DNA from: Candidatus Gastranaerophilales bacterium | GTDB taxonomy: Bacteria > Cyanobacteriota > Vampirovibrionia > Gastranaerophilales > Gastranaerophilaceae | DNA: 64,000 bases | Assembly (NCBI GenBank): GCA_944326545.1 | Contig: CALVEH010000002.1 | Location: forward strand, 1-64,000 | Direction: 5' to 3' | Part shown: positions 1 to 15,200 of the stretch, piece after piece | How positions within the stretch are numbered: position 1 is the stretch's first letter | How the letters are laid out: each line of letters starts with the position of its first letter | The notes under the pieces: generated by a model | The model's input: the letters and a program-made list of their open reading frames with translations, nothing else | What the model was told of the DNA's origin: nothing | Databases searched by the model: none | Translations under genes and position numbers: made by a program

Positions 1-11
1 ATAACAGTTTG

Positions 12-35
12 TAGGGGAGTTCTGATACTCCCCTA
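12..35. terminator. Hairpin, possible terminator of a gene left of the window
   Basis: A perfect 9-bp inverted repeat (TAGGGGAGT / ACTCCCCTA, 12-20 and 27-35) encloses a 6-nt loop. No long T-run follows on either strand, so termination is only likely. The sequence from 36 to 170 is AT-rich and shows no gene. Confidence 0.35.
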
Positions 36-170
36 TAAAAATGGCTATTTATCAACTGTTTGTTGTGACATAGCCAATAAAAAAAATAAATAAGATTTTT
101 ATATTTCTATTACTAAAACAATCAAACCAACCGTACACAATAATCAAACCATGTGTTTCTTTACAGTTAT

Positions 171-206
171 AAAATAAGAGCCACCTTAAATAGTGGCTCT
201 TATTTT
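171..206 (-). terminator. Intrinsic terminator of the giant adhesin gene
   Basis: A perfect 14-bp stem (171-184 with 193-206) has an 8-nt loop. Read on the minus strand, the 3' arm ends in TTATTTT and continues T/A-rich. It lies 9 bases beyond the adhesin stop codon, the expected place for a Rho-independent terminator. The stem is symmetric, so it could also work on the plus strand. Confidence 0.8.
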
Positions 207-214
207 ATTTAGTT

Positions 215-3200
215 TTAATTTTGGGACACCTTATTAGATGAAGTTTCAGCCATATACATATTCATGTATAGTATTTTATTAGCAGTTGCCTTATCTAAGT
301 TAATAAACTTAAGACCGGCCTTATCTCCAGTGACCCTAACAACTTCCACTTCAGGAGAAGCTTTGATATTGTGATAATCTAAATCAATAACAAACTTTTC
401 TCCCTTAACAAGCGAACCGTCATGGACAACGGCTAAACCGCCTCTTGATATGTTTTCAATCGCTATAATACGTTTACGTTTTTCTTTTTTGTCTTTCTTG
501 TTAGATACCATGACGTATCCGTCACCTTTAGCTATTTCAAACCTGATTGAATCACGTTTAGTCGGTTTATAAGTTGATTTATCAATATCAGCGAATTCAG
601 GTGTAGTTGTTGTTTTTTGTATTTTATCATCTTTATATGTCAATCTATAGAAGCTGTTTTCAGTTCTAGGGAGAACAATTACTTCATAAGGGTTGTAGTG
701 AACAACAGGTGCCTTAGTTTCCAAAGCTATAACATTACCCATATTTAAGGCAAATGAACCTGTTAGTTTTGTGTACAACTGAGAAGTAACAGGTATACCA
801 AAATCATTTGCGATATTTCTGTAGTAATCGTTATCCACTATAGTTAGCCATCTGTAGCCATTTGCTGTATCAACAAAGTGTCCGCCACCTTGACCGCCTC
901 TGTTACCATTTCTAAATTCAGCATAATTTGTAATAAATCCGTCTGATATATGCAAATTCAAATCTTTTGTATCTACATACGCATTATCAGAATAGAATTT
1001 TAACAATTCCATACCACGATTATCAGTAGGAGATGTACTTGCGGAATTTAATGATAAAGTAACATCTTTAGCTTTGTATACAGTTTCTTTAAAACCAACA
1101 GGGTTATTAAAGATAGTCATAGTTTGTTCAACATCTTGTGGTTTATAGTTTCTGTCAGATTCTTTTCCGCCGGCATTAACGACATCATCAGGAGAAACAC
1201 CTTGTATATCAAACACAAGTTTGTCACCCTTACCTACAGTATTAAAGCCAGTCGCTTTAAGATTCTTTTCAGAATCAGGATTCATATAATCATTAGCATA
1301 TAATCTACCTTCTGTAGCATCAAAACCATTTGGTCTATCTTTATTAGAGACAACAGAACTAGCTGCATCATAAGCGTGGGCAATAATGTTATCAGCCCTC
1401 AATGTTACATCAGGTTTGCCATTGCTTTGACCTTTTATGTAAGCATTATAGATATTGAGAGTAGAGTTAGCATCGTTCGGATTAACTCTTGTATCAGGAT
1501 TAATATCCAAGACTCTTATATCTACAGTTTCTGGGGCAACCGATGTAATAGTTATTCTATCATGTGGATAAAGAATATCATCATCAGGTGCCATATTGGT
1601 AACCTTACCCAAATCATAAATAGTCAAGTTAGCACCTTTAGAAACAATTTCTAGGTGTTTACCTGCTGTAATTTCTCTTATAATAGCATCTCCGGTAAAT
1701 TCAAGTCCCATATTACCGCGTTTTGTAATAAGCTGCCAGAAATTATCATTATTTCCCATACCGCTGATATAAAGATCATTTTCTGCCATTGCACTTATAG
1801 AACCACCGTCAAGTTGATAATAAGTAAGCTTATTATCTTTAACTCCGACATTGTCACTACCAATCAATGAAATATTGCGTCCAGTCACATTTGCTTTTGA
1901 TTTATCAGAAGCTGCATTAATTATAGAGTAACCGTGGAAGTACGCATCGTCTGCTGGTGTCGGATTTTGATCTTTTTGCTTCCAATCAGCCGCAGTAAGC
2001 ATAACATTACCATCAGAAGTAATATTATCGACCTTTAAATCAGAATTTTTAGCTCTGATATTAATTAATGCATTGCCGTTATTAGTTGCATTTGCCTTAA
2101 CAACACCGTTCACTTTAACATTGATTGATTCTGTATAATCACGAGTTGAAGCATTAACTCCAAAGCCTGACTCTTTGCCTTCAAGAGCGTGTGTATCAGA
2201 ACCAATATTACCGTCAGTTACACTAAGATTTAAGTTACCTGATGAAGAGATCAATGTTTTATAAGCTTTATCAGGTTTACCCAAATCATGGTTTTGATTT
2301 TTATTTTGTGTATCAGGGTCAACTATTCCGTTAAGAATGTCACCGTTAACCTGTGTTATTGTTATGCTTCCATTTTGAGTATTAATATAGAAATCATTAT
2401 TACTATCATATTCACCAATTGAAATATCAGAATTTTCATTAATTATTTCAATATCCTGTTTGATAGCAGATATGATACCTTCAACGGCTATACCAATTTC
2501 TTTAGTACCTTTATTTGAAATAGATATTTTACCGTCATTGTTAGTTATTCTGCCTGTTGTAGCAAGTATTATTGAAGATGTTTCAGCATCATTGTTATTA
2601 GTAATAACAGTCACACCTTTTTTATTTTGTATACTTCCTGCCAAAGACATGCCTGAAGCACCTTCGTTATTAACAGTTAGTTTACCGTTATTGTTAACAA
2701 CCTTTGAGCCGTTTTCAGTTACAATTCCGGAATTGATATTTTTGTTATCAATAAAAAGATTTCCACCAGCATTTTCAACAAGTGCCGTATTTTTCAAAGT
2801 AATACCGCTATTACCATTATTATCTATAGAGATATTACCTTGATTGTTTTTAACAGTACCTGCAACAACAGCGCCACTAGCAGTATTTGTATTGTCTACT
2901 ACAGTATTTCCTTTACCAATGTTGAGTACTTTACCTAATATAGACAACAATCCTTCACCGCTGTTAGATATTTTCATATTATCTTCTTTTAATTGTGAAT
3001 TATTTTGTACTATTGCTGTTTCGGTTATATTTAAAGCACCTTTTGTATTATTAATTGTAATAGTAGAAGCCGTACCAGAATTTGACACCAAACCACTGAT
3101 TTCAGTGCCATCTTCTCCATTATTTGTTAGAGTTACGCCTGTGCCAGCATTTTCTACTGTTCCCGATACAAGTAGTTTGCCACCATTATTTGTAACAGTT

Positions 3201-6200
3201 GTACTACCTTTGGAGTTTTTAATTTTACCAGATATAGTAGAACCTTGGTTACCTTCATTTTTCAATGAAACATTACCAGAAGCATTTTCTACATTGCCAG
3301 CAACAACAACTCCACTTGTGATATTTGTGTTGTCTATTACTGTATTACCTTTACCAATGTTGAGTACTTTACCAAATATAGACAACAGTCCTTCACCACT
3401 GTTAGATATTTTCATATTATCTTCTTTTAATTGTGAATTATTTTGTACTATTGCTGTTTCGGTTATATTTAAAGCACCTTTTGTATTATTAATTGTAATA
3501 GTAGAAGCCGTACCAGAATTTGACACCAAACCACTGATTTCGGCACCAGCATCTCCATTATTTGTTATAAGTAAGTCTTTTCCTTGATTTTGAACTGTAC
3601 CGAAAATTGTTAATTTTCCAGCATCATTCGTAATACTAATATTTTCCGCAGTATTGGTTATCAAACCAGTGATTTTTGTACCATTAACACCACTGTTAGT
3701 AATATAAACGTTTCCAAGTTCGCTATCGATAGTTCCAGCAATAGATACGCCCATAGAACCATCGTTAGTGATTGTAGTATTTCCGTTAGATGTCTTAATC
3801 ACACCGTCTACGACAACTCCAGAATTTGTATTAGCATTTGTAATATTAGTGTTTCCATAGCTTTCTATCGTTGGAACAACAATACCAATTTCATCGAGTT
3901 TTTTATCAACTAGTATGCCATTCTGTCCGTTTATATTTAAAACACTTACAGAATCGCCATTTTTGAATCCTAGACCATTTTTAATAGAGCCTAAAACTTC
4001 AATGAAACCATTTGATTTTATTGTAGTATCAGCCAAAAGGCTTCCTTGATTAGTAATATTGGTAATAGTACCTCTATTATCAAATGAACCATTCATCCTA
4101 TTATTTTCAAGAGTATTTATAACAAGCTGTTTATCTGTTTGATTATCAATTGAAACTGTTGCATAACCGTCAGTATAAGTAACACTACCGTTACCAGTTA
4201 CTGAGCCTGTTAAATTTACATTTCCTCCTTCTTGTTTAGTATTAAACACAAGAAGCTTACCGTCTTTATATAGAACCTTAATATTATTAGTCGTATTTAA
4301 ATATGATGATTTGTCACTTCCGCCTAAATTCACCATATTCTTTTCACCAGTAGTAGGATCTACTACCAAGTTGTTTAACATATCATCTGTTATGGTTAAA
4401 TTTCTATCACCATAGCCAGCCTTTAAAGTGCCATCAATTTTTATATTTTTAGCATTAATGTCAATATTTTGACCAGCAATAATTCTATCACCTGCTTTTA
4501 CATCAAATGATGAATTAGCACCGTTATATGTAACATTTCCCTGAGTTGCTACTATATCTTTTGAATTGACAGACACTGGAGCATTAAACTCTATATTTCC
4601 ACTTTCATTCCATATATCTAGCAAATCACCACTAGCAGTAATAGAACCATTGAAGATAATATTAGAAGCAATAGAATCTTCTAAAGTAGGATTCATATGA
4701 TCATAGTAATTATTAATTACAATACCATCTATATCGCCCTCTGTTTTTAAATAAACGTTATCATTTACTGGGGTTGATGAATTAGCTAGATAATTATAGT
4801 TTGTTCCGCCAATAATGAGACCTGCCAATGAATAATTATCTAAATTGATGTTTTTAAACACTAAGTCTCTATTAGAATAATTATCAATACCAAGACCAGC
4901 AGTTACTAGACGGAATTCTCCACTACCTTTGACGTCAGCTTTTTCAATACCGTTTAACTGAATTTTTGCATTAGGTACTGTAAGATTAGCAAACTCAATC
5001 GCTGCTTTTTCTATATTTAAATCAGAGAGCGGATTATCAATCAAATAACTAATTTGATCATTTACAGATGTAAGAGAATTATTTAGAGAATCTCTGTTAT
5101 CTTGATATCCTTTATTTACACTTTCAAACTGGGCTATAATTGACTCTAAGCTGGTTTTACCAGATTGTAAATCATTGATAGCATTATTTTTGTCTTCGTC
5201 TGTATTTCCTAAAACGATTTGCCCATTGTACAAAGTATAGCCATTACTTTCAGTGAAATCGCCTTTTGCTGTATTATATGCGTCTTCAATAGCTTTTACT
5301 TTATTATCAAGGTTTTCTTGATCTTTTAAAATTTCTTTTGCAATGCTTGCAATACCTTGAGAATTTCCTGCATCATCAAGCTCACCTGCTTTTGCCCAAA
5401 TTTGGTCAAATAATTCTTGAGAAATCTGATTATCACCCGAACCTACAACAGCTGTTTGGACTTCACTTTTTAACTGGTTAGCTGCAGATTCAACAGAAAT
5501 TGCATTATTAACTTTATTCAACAAGTCATTAATTTCTGTAAGCTTTTCTTTATATGAAACTATTATTGCATCATTGTCAGCAATTTGACCATCAAGTTTA
5601 GATATTTTATCCTTAAGATTTTGAGCTTCTTTCTGAAGGCCTTTTATCGTATCTTGAGTTAACTGTTCTCCTGATATATTTGCAGCATCAACTATTTTGT
5701 ATTCATCTTCTAAAAAGCCTTTTAATTTTGCAACATCAATGTTTCCATCTTTGTCTATATACATATATCTTTGAGCAGAATCGCCGGCTTTTATCACCCC
5801 ATCCAATTGAAGAGCATTAGTTAATTTATTATCGATTCGAGAATATCTGTTAACAGTATGGATAGGAATACCAAATACGATTCTACAAGTTAGATCTTCT
5901 ATCATGTCAGATGTTAGTTGGCTATTTCCTGATGAATAATTAACTATAACATCCTTAGATGAAATGATATCTGCATTTTTAGCAACAATTAACTTATTAT
6001 TAACAGCATATACAACTTTGCCATCTACTACAGAAGTTGGAATTGCCGCATCTACAGTAATTTTAACATCCTGATCCAAGATATTAGTTGAATTTTTCAT
6101 AAAATCAAATTGTGCTAAAGAACCAGCTCTGATATGGCCTTCGTTATTTATCAAATTATTCACATTTAGAGTAATATTTGATGTTGCATCAATATCTCTA

Positions 6201-9200
6201 AAACCAAAATGATTTGCATTTAAATCTACATTATTTTTAAGAGTGTTAGAAGAATCAAGAGCTATATTCAAATAATCTCCAGCAATAGTAGAATTATTTA
6301 ATACATTAAAGATATTGTTGTTTGTAACTGTTAAATTAGAAAATCCATTAACGTTAGCAACAAAACCAGAACCACTTGCATTTACACTCTGGCTGAATGC
6401 AGAGTTAGTATCTACATTTACGTTCATATTAGATTTTGCAGTTATATTTGAGTTTTTGACATTAACTTCAGATGTTTGTGAAACATTATTATCTATAGTA
6501 GTAGTAGTTTCTACAATACCACCTGCCGCTTTAATAGTGTATGCAATATTTTCATTTTCTTTTGTTCCTATCTCAGCAGTAGAAGAAATATTAACATTGT
6601 TAGCTTTTATATCTGAACCATCTTGAACATTTACTTTTGATAAAGAAGTCATATTATTGTACAAACTTCCACCAGAATTTACGTATACGCCATTTTGTGT
6701 AGTAGAGCGTTTCATCAAAACTCTGTTTTCATTTTTTGCACTTAAATTGAAATCGCCTTTAGAATCAAATTTTGCACCTTTTACATTTATATTGTTTGAG
6801 GCATTTACTGTGTTACCTGATAAATTTTTAGATATAGCCACTAATGCATTTGCGCTTTCGCCCATTATAGACTCAGCCGTGTTGACCGCATTAGCAATAA
6901 CGGATAAACCATTATTAAAATCTTGATTAGTTGCATTTGCAGTTATATTTACATTTGAATCACCTTGAGTAGTCGTAGTTATTTTATAATTTTGAACACC
7001 TACAAACGATGTACCGTCTGACTCAACAGAGTTATACGAATTTCTGCTAACCTTTGAACTAACATTCATATCATTCATTGCTAATGTGCCACCAATATTA
7101 ATAGTGGTATCCGTATCAATTTCTGAAACAGATTCATTCACACCAACATTAACAATACTTAAATTAGCATTAAGCATTTGAGTATTTGTATATGCATCGT
7201 CAGCTAAGTTAACTTGTGCATTGCCTGTTATGGTATTATGACCGGAAATGTCAATTGTATTAGACCCTTTAGCTGAAGCATTCATATCCAAAGATTTAAC
7301 ACTTATAGCACCCAAAGAATTACTAGAATTACCAACAAGAGCATCTCTGTCAGCCAAAGAACTGATTTCAAGGTCTTTTGTCGTAAAGTTACCAGTATTC
7401 AATTTAGCTTCAGTTTTAGAGTTTACAGAAGCATTGAGCTTTGTTACAGAAACATCAGCTAGTGAAACTTGTGATTTTTGAGATATAACCTCAGCTTTCA
7501 TCAGAGCTGCTTTTGTATTATCAGATTTTTTGACACCAGATGCAATATTTGTTTTGCCTTTGTTATTTACCGTTATTTGAGCATTATCAATTCCAGACAT
7601 AAATTCAGAATTAACAACCGCACCTTGATTTGCAACATCAACACCAATTATTGAATAAGTGCCAAGACTCATAGTTGTTGTTGCACTTATTCCATCAGAT
7701 GAAGCAATTATATTCATATTATTAGAATCAATAGTACCTGTTGCATTGATCAAAGCATGGGTAATAGCATCAGATTTAGTTCTATTCACTGCAACATCAA
7801 CAGTTAAACCACCACCAGCTTTAGTATCTAACTTAGATGTCAAATTGCTAGTATTAGATGCAAGAACATTCACATCATTTGCATCAATATCAACATTGCC
7901 TGAAACTAATGATTGAACATTATTTGATGTTTCTGCTATTGATACAGAAACATTAGCCCCAACACCTGCGCCAAGAACACTTAAGACATCAACATCAATA
8001 TTATCATTAGAATTTGCATTTACTAATAAATTACCCTTTGAATTGATTGTAGCATCAGAAACTTTTGCAATAGTTTGTGCAGCATTGTTAAAGTAGCCAA
8101 CACCACCTTTTATTCCGACAACCCCTACAGTAGCATCAACAACATCAACTTCAGCTTTTACATTAGAAACAGCATCAACCTTAACGTTACCAGAACTAGC
8201 AGTTATACTGCCACCAGAAATTTCAGCGTCAGTTTTATATTTCATATTGGTAACTAAAACACTAGCACCCATTGCAGCTAGTCCGACACCTGCACCAATA
8301 TTGTTTGAACTAAAAGTATCATCATTATAACCTTTTAATTTATTTGATGCCGCAACTTTTATTGCGTCACCATCAGAATTTTTACCAGTAACAGTAACAT
8401 TACCGTTTATATTTGCTTTTGTACCATCTTTGATTGTTCCTGACGTTAAATTATAAGAGGCTGTCTTTGTTTGACCATCTTTTTCATATTGAATATTATT
8501 GGAATTTCCATTAATTTTAGCAAGTGAATCATTGATTTTAGATGAATTCAGTTCAGAAGTACCGGAAAAATCAACTTTACCGCCTATTGAATTGACAACA
8601 ACATTTGCAGCAATACCAGCAACACCACCAACAGCATTAGCTATAGAATTGTCCATTCCAATTACAGAATCTGCTAAAACTTCAACATTTCCTGCATTAA
8701 TTTTTCCGCCTTGCGTAGTTAACAATTCTGATACCACGGCATTGTTAATCACATTTACATTGACACTTGCACCAACAGCCTCAGTACCTACAGCAAGCAA
8801 ACCGAGTTTGTTATCAACTAATATTTGATCATTAGCTGTAACACTAACCTTATCAGATGCATTCATCGATTTGTCTTTAGCGTCAATATATGCCTTAGTT
8901 GTATTTTCAATATAATTAACTATTGTGTTAGAACCAATAGAAGCACCGAGTTCTGCAACAGAAACTCCAATATTAGTATTTTCAAGATTTTCATCACTGT
9001 CAGCAACAACAGAAACTGTAGAAACACCTTCTAAAGAAGTGTTATCAATATACGAAATTAAATTGTTTTCAAATGAATTTACAACTGTATTAATTACAGC
9101 ATTTGCGCCTGCACCAACAGCACCACCTGCATAAGCGTTATTATTTATATTGGTACTTTGCTTAGCAAAAGAGGACACACTACCCCCTTGTATAGAAGAA

Positions 9201-12200
9201 TCGGCAATGTAAGCAGTTACATTGTTATTAATAACATTAACAAGAACATTCGCTAAAGCATTTGCGCCAATACCTGCTAGACCAGCAGACGCCAAACTGT
9301 CAGAAATATCAATATCTGATTCAGCATTTACTGATGTAGATTTAGCCTTTGTAATAGTTGTTCCATTAATTTTTGCATGAATATCATTATCAAAAATGTT
9401 AGTAACAGTATAACCACCTAATGAAGCACCTGTTACTGCACCTGTTGCACCCACAATGCCGGCATTAACATTTGCTATTGTTTTTGCAGAAACATTAGTA
9501 TCTGCACCTTTTACAGAACCGCCCTCAATTTTTGCTTCAGTTTTGCCTGTAAATTGGTTCACAACAGGAATCAAATTAACTCCTGCACCTGTTGCGGCAA
9601 CAGAAGCAGCGGCCAAAATATCATTGATATAAACAGAATTTTGAGCATTTACGCTTACTGTTGAAGCATAATTAATACCTGTATTAATTATGTTAGCTAT
9701 AACATTGTTTTCAATAACGTTAGCATTTTCAACACCGCTCACTGCAGCACCGGCTACTGCACCTGCAATGCTGAATACAACAGTGTTTAAATTAAACAAA
9801 TCATTAGCTACAACACTTACACTGCCATTTTCGACAGTAGAACCTTCTATCGCAGCTTTCGTTGTTCCTGAGTAAATATTATTTACACCTGTAATACCGA
9901 CACCAGCTGCAGAACCGAATGTCGTACTAATCACTGCATCATAAGTATTCATTGTTGAATTAGCAGAAACATTCAGTCCTTTTGTTGAAGAAACTGTTGC
10001 ATTATTTACGTATGCACTTACAGCTGTTGATACAACGTTAGCAATAACGTTAGCACCAACTCCAAAGCCTCCACTACCTGCAACATTTACTATACCAACC
10101 AAAGGTAATAAAGCTGTCACATCGGAAGAATTTATAGAGTCTTTTCCAAATAAAGAACCAATACCAGTTGTTTCTTTATCTTTATTAAAATCATTATTTG
10201 CTTTTACATCAATCTTGCCATTAGTTGTTTTAAGTGTGGTATTTTCGATACCAGCATTAACCTCAGAAGCCATAGTGTTTGAGATAGCAACACCATCGAC
10301 TGATGCAGCACCACTGCCTTTGATTAAAGCGATATTAGCTTTAAAGTTTTGATTATTATTTGCAGAAATTAAGACATCACTACCAACGTTGATATTCCCG
10401 GCTTTTTGGCCATTAGCAGCATTTTTACCAACAACAGCATTTACTTTATTAGCCAACACGTCAACATAAACAACACCGCCAATGCTAGCGCCACCTGCCC
10501 CGCCAACGCCTATGTTCACCGATTCAATATCCATAGAATCTGATGCATCAACAATTAAAGAGCCATTTGAATTTATATTTACTCCATTACCAATATATGC
10601 ATTAGTTGTATTTGCTACAATATTTGAGTTGATAGAACCATTGACAGAAGCCGCACCTGCTCCACCAACAATAAACATAATTGATTTGTAAACCTGAGAA
10701 GATTCGGCATCTACATTTATGTTGCCGACTTTTGAAACAGTTCCAATCTTAGCTCCATTTGAAATATAAGCATTGACATCACTGACATTAACATTAGAGA
10801 AGACAGAACCGCCAACAGCAGCTGTTCCTGCTCCTGTTACATTACCAACAATTACGTCTGCAACTGTCTTATTGGAAGCCAAAACGTCAACAGAACCGGC
10901 ATTTTGAATTTCGACATTTGAGCCAATATATGAATTCACATTGTTTATAACATTTTTAGAAATTAAAGATCCTGACACACCTGCAGTATTACCACCAGCA
11001 ACATCAAAAGTCATATCCCAGTTTTCAAAACCATCAGAATTAGCAATATCTTCACCGGCTTCAACTTTTTCAGTTAAAGAGCCTAATGTAATATCAGATG
11101 GATTTTCTGCACCAAATATATTTTTAGCACTAGCGTCAACCTTTATATTTCCACCATTGGTAATAGTTGCATTGTCGATATGTGCATCAACATTTTTAGT
11201 ATAAACATCTGCTAAAATAGAACCGCCTACACCAGCAGTTCCACCAGTTGCAGCAATAGTACCACCTCTACTTCTTGATTTTGTATTATCTGATGCAACT
11301 ACATCAATATCGTTTGCTGAAACTGTAGATTTTTTATTTGTACTATCTTTGTCAATTTTTGCAGTTGTAGTATTGCTAACGACATTCACACCAACATTTG
11401 CAGCTGCAGCAACTGTACCAGATCCAGAGATTGCAGCAGCAACTGGAATAATATCTATATTTCCATCTGAAGTTGATTTAACTGTTAATTTTCCTGTTGA
11501 AGACACATTTGAACCCAAAACTTGAGCAGTGTTACTACTCAAAAGGGTGTTAGACAAGACATTTGCACCTATCGTAGCAACGCCTGCATTAGAAGCAGCA
11601 CCTACAACTGTAGCACCTTGAATAGAATTATCATAATCTGCGATAACATTTGTTGTTGCAGCACTTGTCACATTGGAAGAAATAATTGATGCATTAACAT
11701 TATTTTGAATAACATTTACAATTCCGTTTACAGAAACTGGAATACCAGAACCTGTCTGAACTCCCATATTGGCAGCTAAGAAATACAGATCCTCGTTATT
11801 TTTAGCATTAACATCAACAGAATTTGCATTAATTTTGTAATTATTTTGTAATGCCGCTGTTACAGTATTATTAATAACACTGACAATCGCACCAATACCT
11901 ATACCAACACCTGTTGAAGCTGTAGAAAAGCCTAAGGCGCCAGCTGTATTAATATTTCTAAAATTATTATTCGCAAATGCATCTAAATCACCTGATGCAA
12001 CAATTGTAGAATTATCAACAATTGCAGAAACCTCATTTTCAATTACATCAGTAGCCATTGCACCTGAGAAAGTATAACCATTTTGCGCACCAGTTATTAC
12101 AGTACCACTAACGCCAACAGATACGAGATCTTCTGTTAATTTAGAAGAATCTTTGTTTGCAGCGACTGAAACGTTATTTAAGTTATTCAATGTAGAATCT

Positions 12201-15200
12201 TGAATTTTTGCTTCAGTATTTTTATTGATGATATTTAAATTACCACCCATGCCGGCACCAACAGATGTCGAACCACCTTTGCCTGCACTAACAGCCAATC
12301 CACCTGCACCTTTGTATGCAGTTGAATGATTTTCTGCATCAACATCAACATCAATTTTTCCGTCCGCATTATTTGAAACAGTGGCATTCTGGATTGTTGC
12401 AGCAACAGAATTTTCGAGTACATCAGCATTGAATGAGCCACCGGCAACTACAGTTGTTGTAGTATCATCTTTATCTTTTTTACCTACTCCAACACCAATT
12501 GCAACCTGAATATTATCATTGCTTTCATTAGCCTTAACATTCAATTTATTGTTATTTGTTAAGTTTTTGTTGAATATGATATTTGTGCCATCAATACTTG
12601 CTATTGTTTGGTTAGAATTCTGAATAAAATTAACAGCAGCACCAGCTCCTACAGTTGCCGCATTAGCAACACCACCCCCAATATTCAAAGATTTTGTTGC
12701 TTGGCTTGCTTCTACATTTACGTTATTACCAACATTAATTGTAGCATTACCAATTTCAGCTTTTACAACAGACTCATTAATTTGTGTATTAACAGAACCT
12801 GCAGCAGCTACAGATATATTATTAGCGTGACCTTTAGAAGCATCTAAATTATCTAAAGAACCAGCTTCTTTACCCGTAGAGCCTTGATACTTAACATTAT
12901 TGCCATTTGAATCTTTTAGGGCATTTCCATTAGCATCTTTTAAATCATTATTAGAATCAACCTTATAATCCTTACCGTCTACAGAAATATTTTTATCTGT
13001 AGAGACAGAATTATCCGTTGATGTTGAAGCCAATTTATTTTTTATTTTATTGAAAACATCACCAGTTTTAGACAAAGCAGAATTCAATATACCGCCTGAA
13101 GAAGCCCCAGGTTTTTCTACTTTTACGCCACCAGCGAAAGCACCAGCAAAAGCTAGGTTAAGAGATTGAGTTCTACTATCTGCTTCTACATTTAAACTGT
13201 CATTTAAAGTTATATTTGCTCCATCAGCAATAGTTGCAGATACTACTCTATCAAACAAACTAACATTTACAGAAGCCCCAACTGCCCCACCTGATGAACT
13301 GCTTCCGCTACCACCTTGCAGCTCTTGTTCAGAAGTTGCACCTGCAAATAAAATGTTAGATATACCATCTTTTATAGTTGTTGATTGTTCTTTAAAAGAC
13401 AACAAACCTGATGTTTCATCAATTCCACCAAAATTACTAATAGTAGGAGAAGACAAATCAGGATCAAAACCTACATCAAAATTTCCATCAGTAGGCAAAT
13501 CTTCCCATATCTTATCCCAAGAAAATTGATCACCTGCTTTAGCAAGTTCATTTAATTTTGCATCGCCTACTTTAACATTTAAATTATTAGCTTTTATTAG
13601 TGCTTTTCCAACAGAAGATGATGTTGTACCATCAAAATTTTGTACTGTAACACTACCTGAAATAGAAAAACCATCTTTGCCAGATGCCTTGCTGCCAGTA
13701 TTTACAACAGTAACAAATTGATTTTCTGTCCCTGATAGTACATCAACATTACCTTTTACATTAACCTTAGCATTGTTATCAATTAATGCTTTTGTATTAT
13801 TAGTTACACTTTCAACAATAACGTTTCCACCAACACCATTTGCACCAGATGCTGCACCCGAAGGCAAAATCAACAATTTGTTGATATCACCTGCTGCGTT
13901 GTACTGAACAGTTTTATTTGCAGCGTTAACAACTACATCTCCGCCTGATACATCTGCATATTGACCAATTTGTGCAACTGTATCATTGTTGACAGCTGAA
14001 GAAATCACAGAAGCAGATAATCCCATACCCTCTGTTGTTTTTGATGTAGTCGCAGCCCAGTTATTAAAGAATCCTGCTAAGCCTTTAGAGTCTTTGACAT
14101 TAGTTTTAAATCCTGTTAAAACATTACTAATATCGGCAGATACTTCTCCAACAGGGTTTGTTATACCTTGCAAAAGAAGACGAATATCCCAATCTTCTCC
14201 CCATTCTGCTTCTATATTTCCAATAGCATCACTAGGCAAATTCGTTAAGTCGTAGCCAGTTTGCAACAAATTCAAAATGAATTCTATCGTTGCACTGTTT
14301 CTAGGCAATTCAGTTGTGGCGTTTACATCCAACTTATTATTTGCAACAACTGTAGCGTGATTTGAAGCTGTAGCGTGATTTGAAGCTGTACCTGACTCAA
14401 TGACAGCTTTTGTTGAATTGTTCTGTTCATTAACAATAACAGCAACTCCTGGGTTCGGTATAAAACCAGACACACCGGAACTTCCACTATCGTCTTTTTT
14501 ACTTTCAATTTTTACATTAGACGTAGCATTGTTGACCGTTAAATCTATTGTGTTTGCGTTGACTTTAACATCATCTGCATGAATAGCTGCATTTTTACCA
14601 ATTGTTGCAGTTGTATTAACATTAGAATCATTAATAACTGTTGCTACACTAACATTAGGTAAACCTGATGTATCAATAATCGGTCCATTTCCACCCATAT
14701 CCAAAAGTCCAGCAAATTTATCAACAACTTTGGATAAAATTTGTGATTTCATTTTATCTATGAAATTTTTCTTTGGTGCATCCGATGTTACATCAGCCTT
14801 TGCAATAGTAGAACCCATATAAAGATTTTGTGCGTTTACAGACACACTACCTTTATCGTGAGTGTTAATTTTAGTGTCTATTAATGCATTTGTATTGATA
14901 TGTGTATTATTAATATTTACAGCAACTGCAGCACCGGAATTTGCATCAGGGGTTATATTAGCCAAAGCTTGAACATTAGAAGATATACTTGAGTGATTAA
15001 CCGCATCAACTTCTACATTAGCAGCTTCGATAATAGCTCCAGAATGTATTGCAGCAGTAGTATCAGCTTCAACTTGATTAGCTAAAATTATAACTTGGAT
15101 ATTAGGTATTCCAACAACTTTATCAATAGTTGAGCCTATAGTTGAAGTTGGATTTTTTATCTTAATGTTATGAGCGTTTTGTGATTGTGCGTGTATTATT

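Noticed and set aside
2844-3587. A 247-codon plus-strand frame with an internal repeat over the adhesin duplication
   Set aside because: Its repeat is just the reverse image of the 143-bp coding duplication, and no protein family fits it.
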